A stretch of DNA of 64,000 nt. It comes from Klebsiella pneumoniae (lineage in GTDB: Bacteria > Pseudomonadota > Gammaproteobacteria > Enterobacterales > Enterobacteriaceae). The notes beneath the pieces were generated by a model. It searched no databases. It saw nothing but the letters and a program-made list of their open reading frames with translations, and was not told where the DNA came from. The stretch is from assembly GCF_000742135.1 (NCBI RefSeq), contig NZ_KN046818.1, positions 2,276,600-2,340,599 of the forward strand. The letters run 5' to 3'. Every line of letters starts with the position of its first letter. The stretch's first letter is position 1. Of this stretch, positions 35,470 to 43,211 are shown one piece after another. The position numbers and the translations under genes were made by a program.

Positions 35470-36165
35470 TTAGTGCGCCGAAACGGGGGCGCTAAACGTC
35501 TGCACAGCGCCAAAGTCATCCAGAATGCGCCAGCTCACCTCGCGGGCGCAGGCCTCGCCGGGGAGGGCATACTCTTCACGGCTGTGAGGAGCAATCACGC
35601 TGCGCTCAAGCGGCGTTTTCTGGTTCTGGCCCGCGCAGGTGAGCGTGGTGATAGTCACATAATAGGGGGAGGCATTCTCCGCCTGCAGGTGGTTGCCGCT
35701 GATCCGCCAGCGCAGGTGCTGCGCCGCGTCGAGCGCCGAGCCAGGGAGCCCTGCCGGGCGATAAATGAGCTTCAGTTGATTCTTAATAGCAAATTGCAGA
35801 ATGTTCTCGCCAGCCGGCGCGGTATTGGCAGGGATCACTTTGATATTCAGGGTGAACAAACTTTCCCGATCGTTTGGCAGTTGCGCCGAGGTTAATAACA
35901 CGCGCAGATCGTTGCTGTCTCCGGCATCCAGACGGAACAATGGCGGGGTGACGATAAACGGTGATTTATTATTATCAGCCAGATCGTCTACCCAGCTCTG
36001 AATAAGCACCGGATCGTGAGGATTGGTGTTTTTTACCGTGATGTCTGCCTCATGGCTTTGTTCATTATAAATGACACGTGTGCCGGCAATGGCAACCCCG
36101 GCGGCAGACGCCAGGAACGGGCAAAAGAGAAGGCTCAGGATAAAAGCCGCTTTATAACACTGCAT
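35470..36165 (-). CDS. Periplasmic fimbrial chaperone
   Basis: A 231-residue PapD-like chaperone. The start at 36165 (MQCYKAAFILSLL) gives a clean signal peptide; the longer frame upstream adds a non-matching extension. Conserved residues are the arginine in GTRVIYNE and the lysine in FAIKNQLKLIYRP, which bind the pilin C-terminus. The two immunoglobulin-like domains are complete, with a disulfide pair in the second. Between pilin and usher genes. Confidence 0.9.
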   Translation of the reverse strand: MQCYKAAFILSLLFCPFLASAAGVAIAGTRVIYNEQSHEADITVKNTNPHDPVLIQSWVDDLADNNKSPFIVTPPLFRLDAGDSNDLRVLLTSAQLPNDRESLFTLNIKVIPANTAPAGENILQFAIKNQLKLIYRPAGLPGSALDAAQHLRWRISGNHLQAENASPYYVTITTLTCAGQNQKTPLERSVIAPHSREEYALPGEACAREVSWRILDDFGAVQTFSAPVSAH

Positions 36166-36241
36166 AATTGAGGATCCGGTCACGAGGAAGAGAATAAGGG
36201 CAGGAGGACGCTGCCCTTGGAAAAGTGGCAATCATGACATT

Positions 36242-36805
36242 CTATTCGTACACAATATCAATATTGGCCGTGGCATTAATATTGCCGGCAGTGACATCCT
36301 GTGAGGAATCGCTCTTCAGATCGGCAATAAAGTTAAATGCAATATCACCGTTTTCGTCGGCTTGCGAAACCGCCGTTTTGCTCTGCTTGTCAAAGGTCAG
36401 CTGAGTGCCTTCCGTTGAGCCGTCAGGGGAAGAGAAGACTTCAATGCCCACCCCTTTGGCGGTATCCGCGGCGTCGGAGAGCGCCAGCACGGCGGCGCTG
36501 GTGCCGTTAGCGTTGGTGTCCGGAGTACCTTCCAGGCTGATACTGATGTTCTGCGCCAGTGGGCAACCGGTGAGGTTGATAGTGAACGGCGTTTCTGCGG
36601 TTTTCGCTTCATGGGATTTCAGCGCCGACATATCGACGTTGCCAAAATCGACATTAACATCGCCACCGTTATTGGCGATCTGGCAGGACTCGTTAATAAT
36701 TTTACCGGTGAAATTCAGTGTACCCGCCGCGCGGGCGGTGGTCACAGTAGCCAGACTTAAGGCCAGCAGTGAACCAACAACCAGCAGGGTGCCTTTTTCT
36801 TTCAT
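36242..36805 (-). CDS. Major fimbrial subunit (type 1 family pilin)
   Basis: A 187-residue pilin. Signal peptide about residues 1-27 (ending ARA), mature start AGTLNFTGKIINESCQI, the donor-strand and first cysteine, second cysteine in NLTGCPLA, and C-terminal NINATANIDIVYE with penultimate tyrosine. It is the first gene of the operon; an AT-rich promoter region with a late gap of 443 bp lies upstream. Start chosen at ATG 36805 with AAGG upstream. Confidence 0.9.
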   Translation of the reverse strand: MKEKGTLLVVGSLLALSLATVTTARAAGTLNFTGKIINESCQIANNGGDVNVDFGNVDMSALKSHEAKTAETPFTINLTGCPLAQNISISLEGTPDTNANGTSAAVLALSDAADTAKGVGIEVFSSPDGSTEGTQLTFDKQSKTAVSQADENGDIAFNFIADLKSDSSQDVTAGNINATANIDIVYE

Positions 36806-37248
36806 ACTCAAACCTTATTAAATAATCACAAGTTAACAAAAGCATTTAACATTTTTAAAGCATGTTTTTTATTTCTGTTCACAAAAAACGGTAAGCATCG
36901 CTAATGTATATTACCGTCGGGGGCGGGATTATACGGAGAACATCGTAAAGGCCCATTGATAAGATGTGTTAAGCTGTAACATTATTTATTTTTTGGTGTA
37001 AGTATAATCTCATTAAATATTGAAAAGAGTCCCATACGTATAATGCATTATTTCCGGGAGATAACTGTTCTGAGCAAATTTTACGAAAAGTTGTTGTTAT
37101 TCCCGGCAGTTGACCGGGTGGCCCGGAATAATCATTTACGCTGCCGCTATTTTGCAGTAGCGTGGAGTGACGGCAGGAAGCCGCAGGTTGTAGGGCACAG
37201 AAACGATGCTGTGCCGCGCAGTGTCACCCGTTATCAAGGAAGATTGCT
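36806..37248. other. Fimbrial control region
   Basis: A 443-bp gene-free stretch between the pilin (minus) and a mini-pilin gene (plus). The half next to the pilin is very AT-rich and contains likely promoters and H-NS-type tracts. I see no recombinase gene beside it and no matched inverted repeats of fimS type, so phase inversion is not indicated. The other half is GC-richer and holds the hairpin at 37194-37215. Confidence 0.5.
37194..37215 (+). promoter_or_regulatory. Hairpin in the leader of the mini-pilin gene
   Basis: GGCACAG-aaacgatg-CTGTGCC forms a perfect seven-pair stem 33 bp before the ATG at 37249. It could act in the mRNA leader or as an operator. Confidence 0.35.
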
Positions 37249-37536
37249 ATGTCTCCATTCCGTCTCGCTCTGCTATGTCTGTGCCTGGCGCCGCTGGCGT
37301 CGTCTGCTGCGCTTTCCGGCCAGGTTCATTTTTCAGGACGGGTCATCAATCCGGCCTGTGTTATCGCCCCCCGGCACGATCGTATCGATGTCTCGTGCCA
37401 GCACCATTCACCGGAACAGGTCGCCTTGACAAACAACCGTCCTCGCTACGCCATGCCGGACAATCGCGGTGAGGTCAGTATTCACTGGCGAAATGCGCAG
37501 CATAGTGAAGCGGATGTCATTATTCGCTATCGCTAA
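37249..37536 (+). CDS. Short fimbrial-subunit-like secreted protein
   Basis: A 95-residue protein with a signal peptide (cleavage after about SSA, residue 20) followed by LSGQVHFSGRVINPACVI, which is the donor-strand start of a type 1 pilin with its first cysteine. A second cysteine (DVSCQHH) comes early, and the end is VIIRYR rather than the usual tyrosine zipper. At half normal pilin length it is either a degenerate pilin or a special terminator-like subunit. AAGGAAGATTGCT gives a good ribosome site, so it is probably expressed. Orientation is opposite to the fimbrial operon. Confidence 0.65.
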   Translation: MSPFRLALLCLCLAPLASSAALSGQVHFSGRVINPACVIAPRHDRIDVSCQHHSPEQVALTNNRPRYAMPDNRGEVSIHWRNAQHSEADVIIRYR

Positions 37537-37584
37537 GGCAGGATAAAGGCAATGAAGAGTAAGCTGATGCAAGAAGGTAAAGGA

Positions 37585-37603
37585 TAAACCGTTGTGCGGT
37601 TTA
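37585..37603 (+). terminator. Hairpin after the mini-pilin gene
   Basis: TAAACCG-ttgtg-CGGTTTA, a seven-pair stem, 48 bp after the stop. No strong T run, so a weak terminator at best. The remaining DNA to 37762 shows nothing that I recognise. Confidence 0.4.
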
Positions 37604-37762
37604 TGCGCGCATCAGCCATAACCAGCGGGCAGGCGCGCGCGCAGAAATCATTCATGAAAACAATTATTGCCGCCGCCCGGCGGCAGAATCAGGTGTCGTC
37701 TGGCGCCCAAGCGAGCTCCGGGATCGGAAAGCGGCCCACCGTCATAGAGAAAGGGAAGCAAC

Positions 37763-38545
37763 TCAGCGGATCCGCGACTGTTCATCGTCGCGTAACGTCA
37801 GCACCTCAAAACCGTTGGCGGTGACGGCCACGGTGTGCTCCCATTGCGCGGAGAGTTTTTTATCGCGGGTAACCACCGTCCAGCCATCTTTTTTGGTTTT
37901 GATACGGCTGTCGCCCTGGTTGACCATCGGCTCAATGGTGAACACCATGCCTTCCTGCAGCACGGCGCCTTCTCCGGGGCGGCCGTAATGCAGCACCTGC
38001 GGTTCCTCATGCATTTCCTGACCGACGCCGTGACCGCAATATTCTCTGACCACGCTATAGCCATGTTCCTCCACCCAGCGCTGAATAGCGTGGCCAATAT
38101 CGCCCAGCGTCGCGCCAGGCTTCACCACCTCAATGCCTTTCCACATCGCTTCATAGGTAGTCTTTACCAGCCGGCGGGCCAGCGGGGAGACATCGCCTAT
38201 CAGGTACATCTTACTGGAGTCGGCAATCATGCCCGCTTTCTCGAGGGTGATATCGACGTTAACAATCATCCCGGAGCGCAGATGTTCGGTCGCTTTGGGG
38301 ATCCCGTGGCACACCACATCGTTAATGGAAGTGTTCAACACATAGGGAAAATCGTATTGCCCCTTGCTGGCCGGGCGGGCGTGCAGCTGGTTGACGATAA
38401 AATCTTCCACTCGATCGTTAATCGCCATCGTCGTTACGCCGGGAACGATAAAAGTATCCAGCATATCAAACACTGACGCCAGCAGCTGGCCGGCATGGCG
38501 CTGCCGGGCGAGTTCGTCGGCGGTTTTAATGATTATTGATGGCAT
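37763..38545 (-). CDS. map: Type I methionine aminopeptidase (second copy)
   Basis: A 260-residue M24 metallopeptidase that removes N-terminal methionine from proteins. The five metal ligands are all present: Asp in VNVDITL, Asp in IADSSKM, His in CGHGVGQ, Glu in FTIEPM and Glu in QWEHTVAV; the substrate histidine is in VVCHGIP. The usual housekeeping map lies beside rpsB, so this is an extra copy. It overlaps the ParD-like gene upstream by 20 bp, an unusual partnership. Whether it has a special substrate is unknown. Confidence 0.92.
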   Translation of the reverse strand: MPSIIIKTADELARQRHAGQLLASVFDMLDTFIVPGVTTMAINDRVEDFIVNQLHARPASKGQYDFPYVLNTSINDVVCHGIPKATEHLRSGMIVNVDITLEKAGMIADSSKMYLIGDVSPLARRLVKTTYEAMWKGIEVVKPGATLGDIGHAIQRWVEEHGYSVVREYCGHGVGQEMHEEPQVLHYGRPGEGAVLQEGMVFTIEPMVNQGDSRIKTKKDGWTVVTRDKKLSAQWEHTVAVTANGFEVLTLRDDEQSRIR

Positions 38546-38744
38546 TGATCACCTCCAGCAGACGGTCAGAGCCGGATTTCAGCATCAGCAGTTTGATCTG
38601 CTGGTGGTTAAGCTCAGGGTAGAGTTCGCTCATCATGCCCAGACGGATCCAGTATTCCGCCTGGGCATTGACGGAGCGGGACATGGCTTTGCTGGCATCA
38701 CGAATATCATCGTGCAGCAGATCGGAGATTTTGACGATTCCCAT
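38526..38744 (-). CDS. ParD-like family protein
   Basis: A 72-residue protein of the ParD-like family (PF11903), chosen to start at MGIVKISDLLHDDIR (38744). The N-terminal half resembles a ribbon-helix-helix DNA-binding unit (VKISDLLHDDIRDASKAMSR), the rest is helical. Its gene overlaps map by 20 bp in one operon, in the position an antitoxin would occupy, but no toxin is present unless the aminopeptidase takes that role. Repeated GTATA motifs in the promoter suggest autoregulation. Confidence 0.8.
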   Translation of the reverse strand: MGIVKISDLLHDDIRDASKAMSRSVNAQAEYWIRLGMMSELYPELNHQQIKLLMLKSGSDRLLEVINAINNH

Positions 38745-38746
38745 AG

Positions 38747-38782
38747 ATATATACCGTAATGATTCGTATATACATCGTATAC
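38747..38782. promoter_or_regulatory. GTATA repeats in the ParD-like/map promoter
   Basis: GTATAC (38777-38782), GTATATAC (38766-38773) and a GATATATACC (38746-38755) cluster within 36 bp directly upstream of the ParD-like start. These overlapping palindromes fit a ribbon-helix-helix operator combined with an AT-rich -10 box. Confidence 0.45.
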
Positions 38783-38836
38783 AATCCAGCGCGGGATGTC
38801 CTTGGCATTTTGTGGCGTGGATGGCGAGCACCATGC

Positions 38837-38859
38837 AAAAAAGCCCGACCAGCGGGCTT
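38837..38859 (-). terminator. Rho-independent terminator (minus strand)
   Basis: Stem AAGCCCG/CGGGCTT with five-base loop, followed on the minus strand by a run of six T. It ends transcription coming from the 82-residue gene at 39034-39282 before it reaches the ParD-like promoter. Confidence 0.75.
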
Positions 38860-39033
38860 ATATTCAGCATTTTTTCGGGTTAAAAATTCGCGCTGTGCAC
38901 CATGGCGAAAATTACCCATTAGATTATAGGTATGCAGAAAGAAAATAACATGATGGCGACGCATCAATATATTTTATGCAGGTGTTAATTTTGCGTATTA
39001 ATATTCTCCCGTCAGGCCGGGAATCCGAAGGAT

Positions 39034-39282
39034 TTACAGCGCGTCAGTGAGTTTATCCACCACCACTTTACCCGCATTATCGAACTGCGTAATGCGGAAA
39101 CTGTCGCTCCAGGAGCGGCGGGTGGTGAAGCGGTCGAACAGGGATACCCGGCCTTTGCGCTGGCCATCTTTACTTAAAATAACCCATTCGGTCACCGAAG
39201 AATAATGCTGGCTATTGTCATGCCGACTCTGTTGTTCAACAAGCTGGTCTTCTTTTTCCACTTTTAAATAATCACGCAACAT
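39034..39282 (-). CDS. Hypothetical protein, 82 residues
   Basis: A small basic and polar protein starting MLRDYLKVEKEDQ with a very good ribosome site (TGGAGGTTAAAT). It contains SSVTEWVILSKDGQRKGRVSLFDRF, a beta-rich middle, and ends KVVVDKLTDAL. No signal peptide or membrane helix. Not recognised. It is monocistronic, with its own terminator at 38837-38859 and an AT-rich promoter upstream. The strong translation signal and clean terminator argue for a real, perhaps stress-related, cytoplasmic protein. Confidence 0.7.
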   Translation of the reverse strand: MLRDYLKVEKEDQLVEQQSRHDNSQHYSSVTEWVILSKDGQRKGRVSLFDRFTTRRSWSDSFRITQFDNAGKVVVDKLTDAL

Positions 39283-39578
39283 ATTTAACCTCCATAGAAA
39301 GTATTATTAACATTACCCCTTTTATTTATTCTTTCAATCAAACTTTTTAATCAATAAAAGTAACTATTAGTGGGCGACCTAAGTGCAAAAATCGCGGGGA
39401 ATATCACTCCTTCGGACGGCCTGGTCCACTACGCTTAACGAGAGCGTCCGCCGCGCCTACTGCGGTGTCCGGGTCAGAAAGAGGCCAACAAAAGGCCATA
39501 TCCTTGTATTCTTAATAGGCGTAATTCTGCTATATCTAATGCGTTTTGCCACGACCAAGCCACAGAGAGCGCTGTACC
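39283..39578. other. Divergent control region with hairpins
   Basis: About 296 bp between the 82-residue gene and the GGDEF-EAL gene. The left part is AT-rich promoter DNA. The right part, now inside the likely mRNA leader, has CGGACG (39414) paired with CGTCCG (about 39445) and a GGCC-aacaaaa-GGCC stem. No known riboswitch pattern is recognised. Confidence 0.4.
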
Positions 39579-41234
39579 ATGAGTAACGATCACCTGACGG
39601 ATATTGCCTATCGCCACTTTATTGAAAGCGTTAAAGATTATGCCATCTATATGCTGAGCGCCGACGGCACGGTCATTAGCTGGAATGAGGGCGCCCGCCG
39701 GGCAAAAGGGTACCTGAGCGACGAGATCATCGGTCGCTACTTCGGTCTCTTCTATAGCGAAGCTGAGCAACTATCCGGTGTACCCGCAAAAAACCTGGAA
39801 ATCGCCCTGCGTAGCGGGCAGTTTGAAGGGGAAGGCTGGCGGTATCGCAAAGACGGGTCCCGATTCTGGGCGCATGTCATGATCGATACCATCCGCGATG
39901 AGCAGAACACCCTGCTGGGTTTTGCCAAAATTACCCGCGACATTAGTGAACAGAAGGCGATTAACGACCGCATCGCCTGGATGGCGCGCTACGATGCGTT
40001 AACCGGTTTACCCAATCGGGTGGAGTTTTTTGAACGGGTGGAGAAGCTGATCACTGGAAATGATGCCCGCCGCTTTGCCATTTTCACGATCGATTTAGAC
40101 AAATTTAAAGAGATTAACGATCTGCAGGGACATCTGATTGGTGACCAGCTGCTGCAGCGCGTGGCGGGCGCCGTTCTCAAAACGCTGCAGAAGGAGGAGA
40201 TGGTCGCCCGCTTCGGCGGCGATGAGTTTGTGGCCGTTAAACCTTTTTCCGATGAGGGGGAAGTGGATGCCTTTGCTGCGCGCCTGTGGCACTGCTTCAG
40301 CGGTAAGCAGACGTTTGCCGCGACGGAAGTGGTTCTCTCCGCCAGCATTGGCATCTCAGTCTACCCGGAGGACGGCACGGATATTAATACGATACTGAGC
40401 AATTCCGATCTGGCTATGTATCGGGCAAAAAGCAGCCTCGACCATAAGATTTGCTGGTATGAACGTGAAATGGATGACAAGACGCGGCAGCGCAATATGA
40501 TGGCCGCCGATATCCGGCGCGGTATTCACGCCGGGGAGTTTTCGCTCCACTATCAGGCTATCCGCAACATCAAAGATCGTAGCATCACCGGTTACGAGGC
40601 GCTGCTGCGCTGGCAGCATCCGCAGCTGGGGACGATCCCACCGGACGTGTTTATTCCCATCGCCGAAGAGAGCGGCGCCATCGTGCCCTTAGGTTACTGG
40701 GTGCTCGAGCAGGTGTGTAACGAATCGCTGGAAAATGGTTTGAACAGAATAGTTTCGGTCAATATCTCTCCGGTGCAGTTGCGTCATCGTAGCTTTATCG
40801 AAAAAGTCCGCGAGATCCTGATGCGTACCGCCTACCCGGTCAGTCTGCTGGAGTTTGAGGTCACCGAAACGGCGTTTGTGATCAATAAACAGCTGGCGTT
40901 CAGCGTTCTGCATCATCTGCAAAAAATGGGGATCAGTATTGCGCTGGATGACTTTGGCACCGGTTACTCCTCCCTGAGCATGCTGCGCGATTTTCATTTC
41001 GACGTCATCAAACTCGACCGCAGCTTTATGACAGATGTGGAGAGCAACCCTCAGGTACGCTCATTCGTGCGAGCCATTATTTCGCTGGGCAATTCGATCA
41101 ATACGCCGCTTATCGCCGAGGGGGTGGAAACGGCTGGACAACTGCAGATCCTCGAAGAGGAGGGATGTGACGAGATGCAGGGATTTCTGTTCGGCGAGCC
41201 GGTCGATATCAAACACCTGCCCGACCGGCGCTGA
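39579..41234 (+). CDS. PAS-GGDEF-EAL cyclic di-GMP enzyme
   Basis: A 551-residue cytoplasmic protein. An N-terminal PAS domain (about 10-130: YMLSADGTVISWNEGARRAKGY) is followed by a GGDEF domain with RFGGDEFV (about residue 215) and an EAL domain (about 305-551) with YEALLRWQHP, SVNISPVQLR, FEVTETAF, DDFGTGYSS, KLDRSF and AEGVET. All phosphodiesterase residues appear present and the GGDEF signature is canonical, so it could be bifunctional, with cyclic di-GMP breakdown the more usual outcome. No membrane helices. Start chosen at MSNDHLTDIAYR. Sensed signal unknown. Confidence 0.9.
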   Translation: MSNDHLTDIAYRHFIESVKDYAIYMLSADGTVISWNEGARRAKGYLSDEIIGRYFGLFYSEAEQLSGVPAKNLEIALRSGQFEGEGWRYRKDGSRFWAHVMIDTIRDEQNTLLGFAKITRDISEQKAINDRIAWMARYDALTGLPNRVEFFERVEKLITGNDARRFAIFTIDLDKFKEINDLQGHLIGDQLLQRVAGAVLKTLQKEEMVARFGGDEFVAVKPFSDEGEVDAFAARLWHCFSGKQTFAATEVVLSASIGISVYPEDGTDINTILSNSDLAMYRAKSSLDHKICWYEREMDDKTRQRNMMAADIRRGIHAGEFSLHYQAIRNIKDRSITGYEALLRWQHPQLGTIPPDVFIPIAEESGAIVPLGYWVLEQVCNESLENGLNRIVSVNISPVQLRHRSFIEKVREILMRTAYPVSLLEFEVTETAFVINKQLAFSVLHHLQKMGISIALDDFGTGYSSLSMLRDFHFDVIKLDRSFMTDVESNPQVRSFVRAIISLGNSINTPLIAEGVETAGQLQILEEEGCDEMQGFLFGEPVDIKHLPDRR

Positions 41235-41236
41235 TG

Positions 41237-41259
41237 CGCCCACCCTCCGCTGGTGGGCG
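41237..41259. terminator. Bidirectional terminator
   Basis: Eight-pair stem CGCCCACC/GGTGGGCG with seven-base loop, lying between the convergent GGDEF-EAL and esterase genes, three bases after the former's stop. Confidence 0.65.
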
Positions 41260-41267
41260 TAAGGGCG

Positions 41268-42203
41268 TTACTGATGCGCAAGCGCTGCCTGTCCGGAAAG
41301 ATGCAGCAGCGCCGAGCGCAGCGAGACCTCGAACATCTGACCGTGCGTCAGACCGGGGTAGCGCCAGAAGGCTACGGTCAACCCTTTACTGGCAAGCTGC
41401 TGTTGGGTTTGACGCAACACCTCAAGCGAGGCCTCGTGCCCGGACGGCTCTCCACGGGCTTTACCGTCACCCTCGAGTAGGTACAGCGATTTCCCGCGAA
41501 AGCGGACGGCATCAAGACTTTGGCTTGCCTGCAAAGGCGATTGCAGGGCCTGACCTAGCGACGGGCTGGCGGAATAGTAGATCCCGAACGGCGAAGCCTT
41601 CCTCCAAGCGTCGAGCACAAACAATCCGCCGTAGGAGTGGCCCCAGATAGCGCGCTGGTGGGGATCTATTTTCAGGTTAGCTTCCGTCTGGGGAACCATC
41701 GTTTCGGTCAGCAGCTGGCGAAAAACATCATTGCCGCCGGTTTTACGCGGCGGTAGCGCGGGTTTCCCGGCGCGAGGCTCATGCGTCTTTAGCGGTGGGG
41801 TGTAATCCCAGGCGCGGGCTGCGGTATCAAAGGGCAGCGCGGTCTGGTAGCCGATAGCGACGATCACCGGCGGGGAGCCGGCGAAGAGCTGCTGCAGAAA
41901 CGCGTCGTCGAGTTTATCCATCACCGCGTTGCCATCCAACATATACAGTACCGGATAGCCGGCGGCGGGCGGGGCTTTGTCCGGCACTGCGGTCCATACC
42001 CGGTAGTGACGTTCGCCATCGGCAGAGTCATACTGGCGTTGCGTAAAGTGGTAAAACGCCGACCCTTTATCCGCAATGTTCGGCCCCAGCGGCTGAAGAT
42101 CCGGCCGGGCAATACTGCCGCTGCTGTAGAAGAGTGCGCCAATCGCCAGCGTCAGCAGCCCGCTCGTACGACCTGTTGTGATGCTCCCTGAACTCAACTT
42201 CAC
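41268..42203 (-). CDS. Periplasmic IroE-like siderophore esterase
   Basis: A 311-residue alpha/beta hydrolase of the Fes/IroE esterase family. The N-terminus has a signal-anchor-like hydrophobic stretch (GLLTLAIGALFYSSG), as IroE does. The nucleophile elbow is IWGHSYGGLF (about residues 193-202) and the catalytic histidine is in PGLTHGQMF. Length resembles IroE (318). A Fur-type box lies 69 bp upstream, so iron control is likely, and hydrolysis of enterobactin or a glucosylated form is the natural proposal. It is not beside an iro cluster here. Confidence 0.82.
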   Translation of the reverse strand: MKLSSGSITTGRTSGLLTLAIGALFYSSGSIARPDLQPLGPNIADKGSAFYHFTQRQYDSADGERHYRVWTAVPDKAPPAAGYPVLYMLDGNAVMDKLDDAFLQQLFAGSPPVIVAIGYQTALPFDTAARAWDYTPPLKTHEPRAGKPALPPRKTGGNDVFRQLLTETMVPQTEANLKIDPHQRAIWGHSYGGLFVLDAWRKASPFGIYYSASPSLGQALQSPLQASQSLDAVRFRGKSLYLLEGDGKARGEPSGHEASLEVLRQTQQQLASKGLTVAFWRYPGLTHGQMFEVSLRSALLHLSGQAALAHQ

Positions 42204-42271
42204 CTCGTCTGTCCCCCTGTTTTGTTGCTTCTGGCGTTATTGTTGGGCTGACACGTTAGCACAGCTTTTAT

Positions 42272-42290
42272 GATAATGGTTCTCATTTCT
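42272..42290. promoter_or_regulatory. Fur box
   Basis: GATAATGGTTCTCATTTCT matches 13 of 19 positions of GATAATGATAATCATTATC, including the intact GATAATG and TCATT arms. It lies 69 bp upstream of the esterase start. Confidence 0.7.
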
Positions 42291-42390
42291 TTTTCTGGCG
42301 TTGCCACAAACTGTATGCTGGGGGAGCGGGTGACGGGATAAACGGAGATGACGAAGAGAAGGCCCCCTATAGGCGGTCATAAAAGAAAAT

Positions 42391-42531
42391 TCAGGAACGA
42401 TCGTGAAGGTGACTCAACAGTTTTTTGACCAGCGGAGTGAGCGCAATAAACAGCAGCGCAATAATTACGATCAGCAAGAGCGTCAGCCCTTTATGGTGGC
42501 TGATAAGCACCAACAGCATCGCCAGCGTCAT
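42391..42531 (-). CDS. Small membrane protein, 46 residues
   Basis: An uninterrupted frame reads MTLAMLLVLISHHKG, then a strongly hydrophobic helix (LTLLLIVIIALLFIALTPLV), then a basic tail KKLLSHLHDRS. AAAGGATCATACC before the ATG is a good ribosome site. It follows the 102-residue membrane protein gene by 24 bp on the same strand, so both are likely one operon. The pattern of one or two helices with a basic end is that of small stress-induced inner-membrane proteins or a toxin-like peptide. Not recognised by name. Confidence 0.6.
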   Translation of the reverse strand: MTLAMLLVLISHHKGLTLLLIVIIALLFIALTPLVKKLLSHLHDRS

Positions 42532-42555
42532 GGTATGATCCTTTAATAAATGGCG

Positions 42556-42864
42556 TTAACCACCGCCAAGGTGAATAAAATTCAACAGAATGGTCATGAC
42601 CACCCAGGCCAGCAGCAGATAGCGTCGTTTATCGCGTCGAGCTTCCAGCGCAGCAAAATAGTTAGCGCTGTACCAGGTCGATATGATAATAGCCAGCGTG
42701 ATGATGACCTGCCAGATCGCCTCGCTGAAACCGGTGACGATGCTTATGCCACGAAAGCAGAGGACAATCGCAATACCGTTAAACGCATTACACATCAGCC
42801 ATCCCCACAGACTTGCGGGTCGGCTAAATAAATATCCCAATCGTAAAACCAATGTCGTATTCAC
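42556..42864 (-). CDS. Hypothetical three-helix membrane protein
   Basis: A 102-residue protein with about three transmembrane segments (LWGWLMCNAFNGIAIVLCF, FSEAIWQVIITLAIIIS and YLLLAWVVMTILLNFI), with a charged loop EARRDKRR between the last two. No family is recognised. It precedes the 46-residue membrane protein gene on the minus strand. Moderately AT-rich compared with its surroundings. Confidence 0.65.
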   Translation of the reverse strand: MNTTLVLRLGYLFSRPASLWGWLMCNAFNGIAIVLCFRGISIVTGFSEAIWQVIITLAIIISTWYSANYFAALEARRDKRRYLLLAWVVMTILLNFIHLGGG

Positions 42865-43177
42865 CCTGCTAAAATAATCGCGCTGTAAAATGCATTTTAA
42901 CGATCGAACAGGTATTGATATAAATCAAAACTAATGGAATACCGCAGGAATCACTGGCGTACGGTGCTAACAGCGCGAGCAATAAACCTGAGGGTCAGTA
43001 GCCCTGAAGAATATTTAACTCATTGTTTTAATGGGGTTTTAGTTATGAGATGCCTGCGGTAACGTGCGTACTTCAAGCAAGTAGCAATACGTTGGTTGCT
43101 CTGGTTATTATTGCCATTGAGGTTATAACGGGGAGAATCAGATTATTCGCCATGTTTGCTGGGCGAGGGGTGAAAAT
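42865..43177. other. Gene-free region
   Basis: About 310 bp between the membrane-protein operon and the EIIA terminator. The part next to 42865 should hold the operon's promoter. A plus-strand frame from 43050 has a hydrophobic beginning but no ribosome site and runs antisense into the EIIA gene, so I do not call it. Confidence 0.4.
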
Positions 43178-43203
43178 CCGACCGGGGCCAGAGCTCCGGT
43201 CGG
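43178..43203 (-). terminator. Terminator of the EIIA gene
   Basis: Perfect eight-pair stem CCGACCGG/CCGGTCGG with ten-base loop, starting nine bases after the EIIA stop on the minus strand and followed by ATTTTC. Confidence 0.7.
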
Positions 43204-43211
43204 TGTCATAC

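Noticed and set aside
36806-37248. Possible invertible promoter (fimS-like) for the fimbrial operon
   Set aside because: No pair of matching inverted repeats at suitable distance and no recombinase gene nearby.
37594-37824. Plus-strand frame running into map antisense
   Set aside because: No family similarity and it overlaps the conserved aminopeptidase coding region on the other strand.
39414-39520. Leader hairpins before the GGDEF-EAL gene as a cyclic di-GMP riboswitch
   Set aside because: The conserved GEMM core sequences are not found.
39383-39586. Plus-strand frame with a hydrophobic end before the GGDEF-EAL gene
   Set aside because: Lies in the leader with hairpins, no ribosome site, and overlaps the start of the real gene in another frame.
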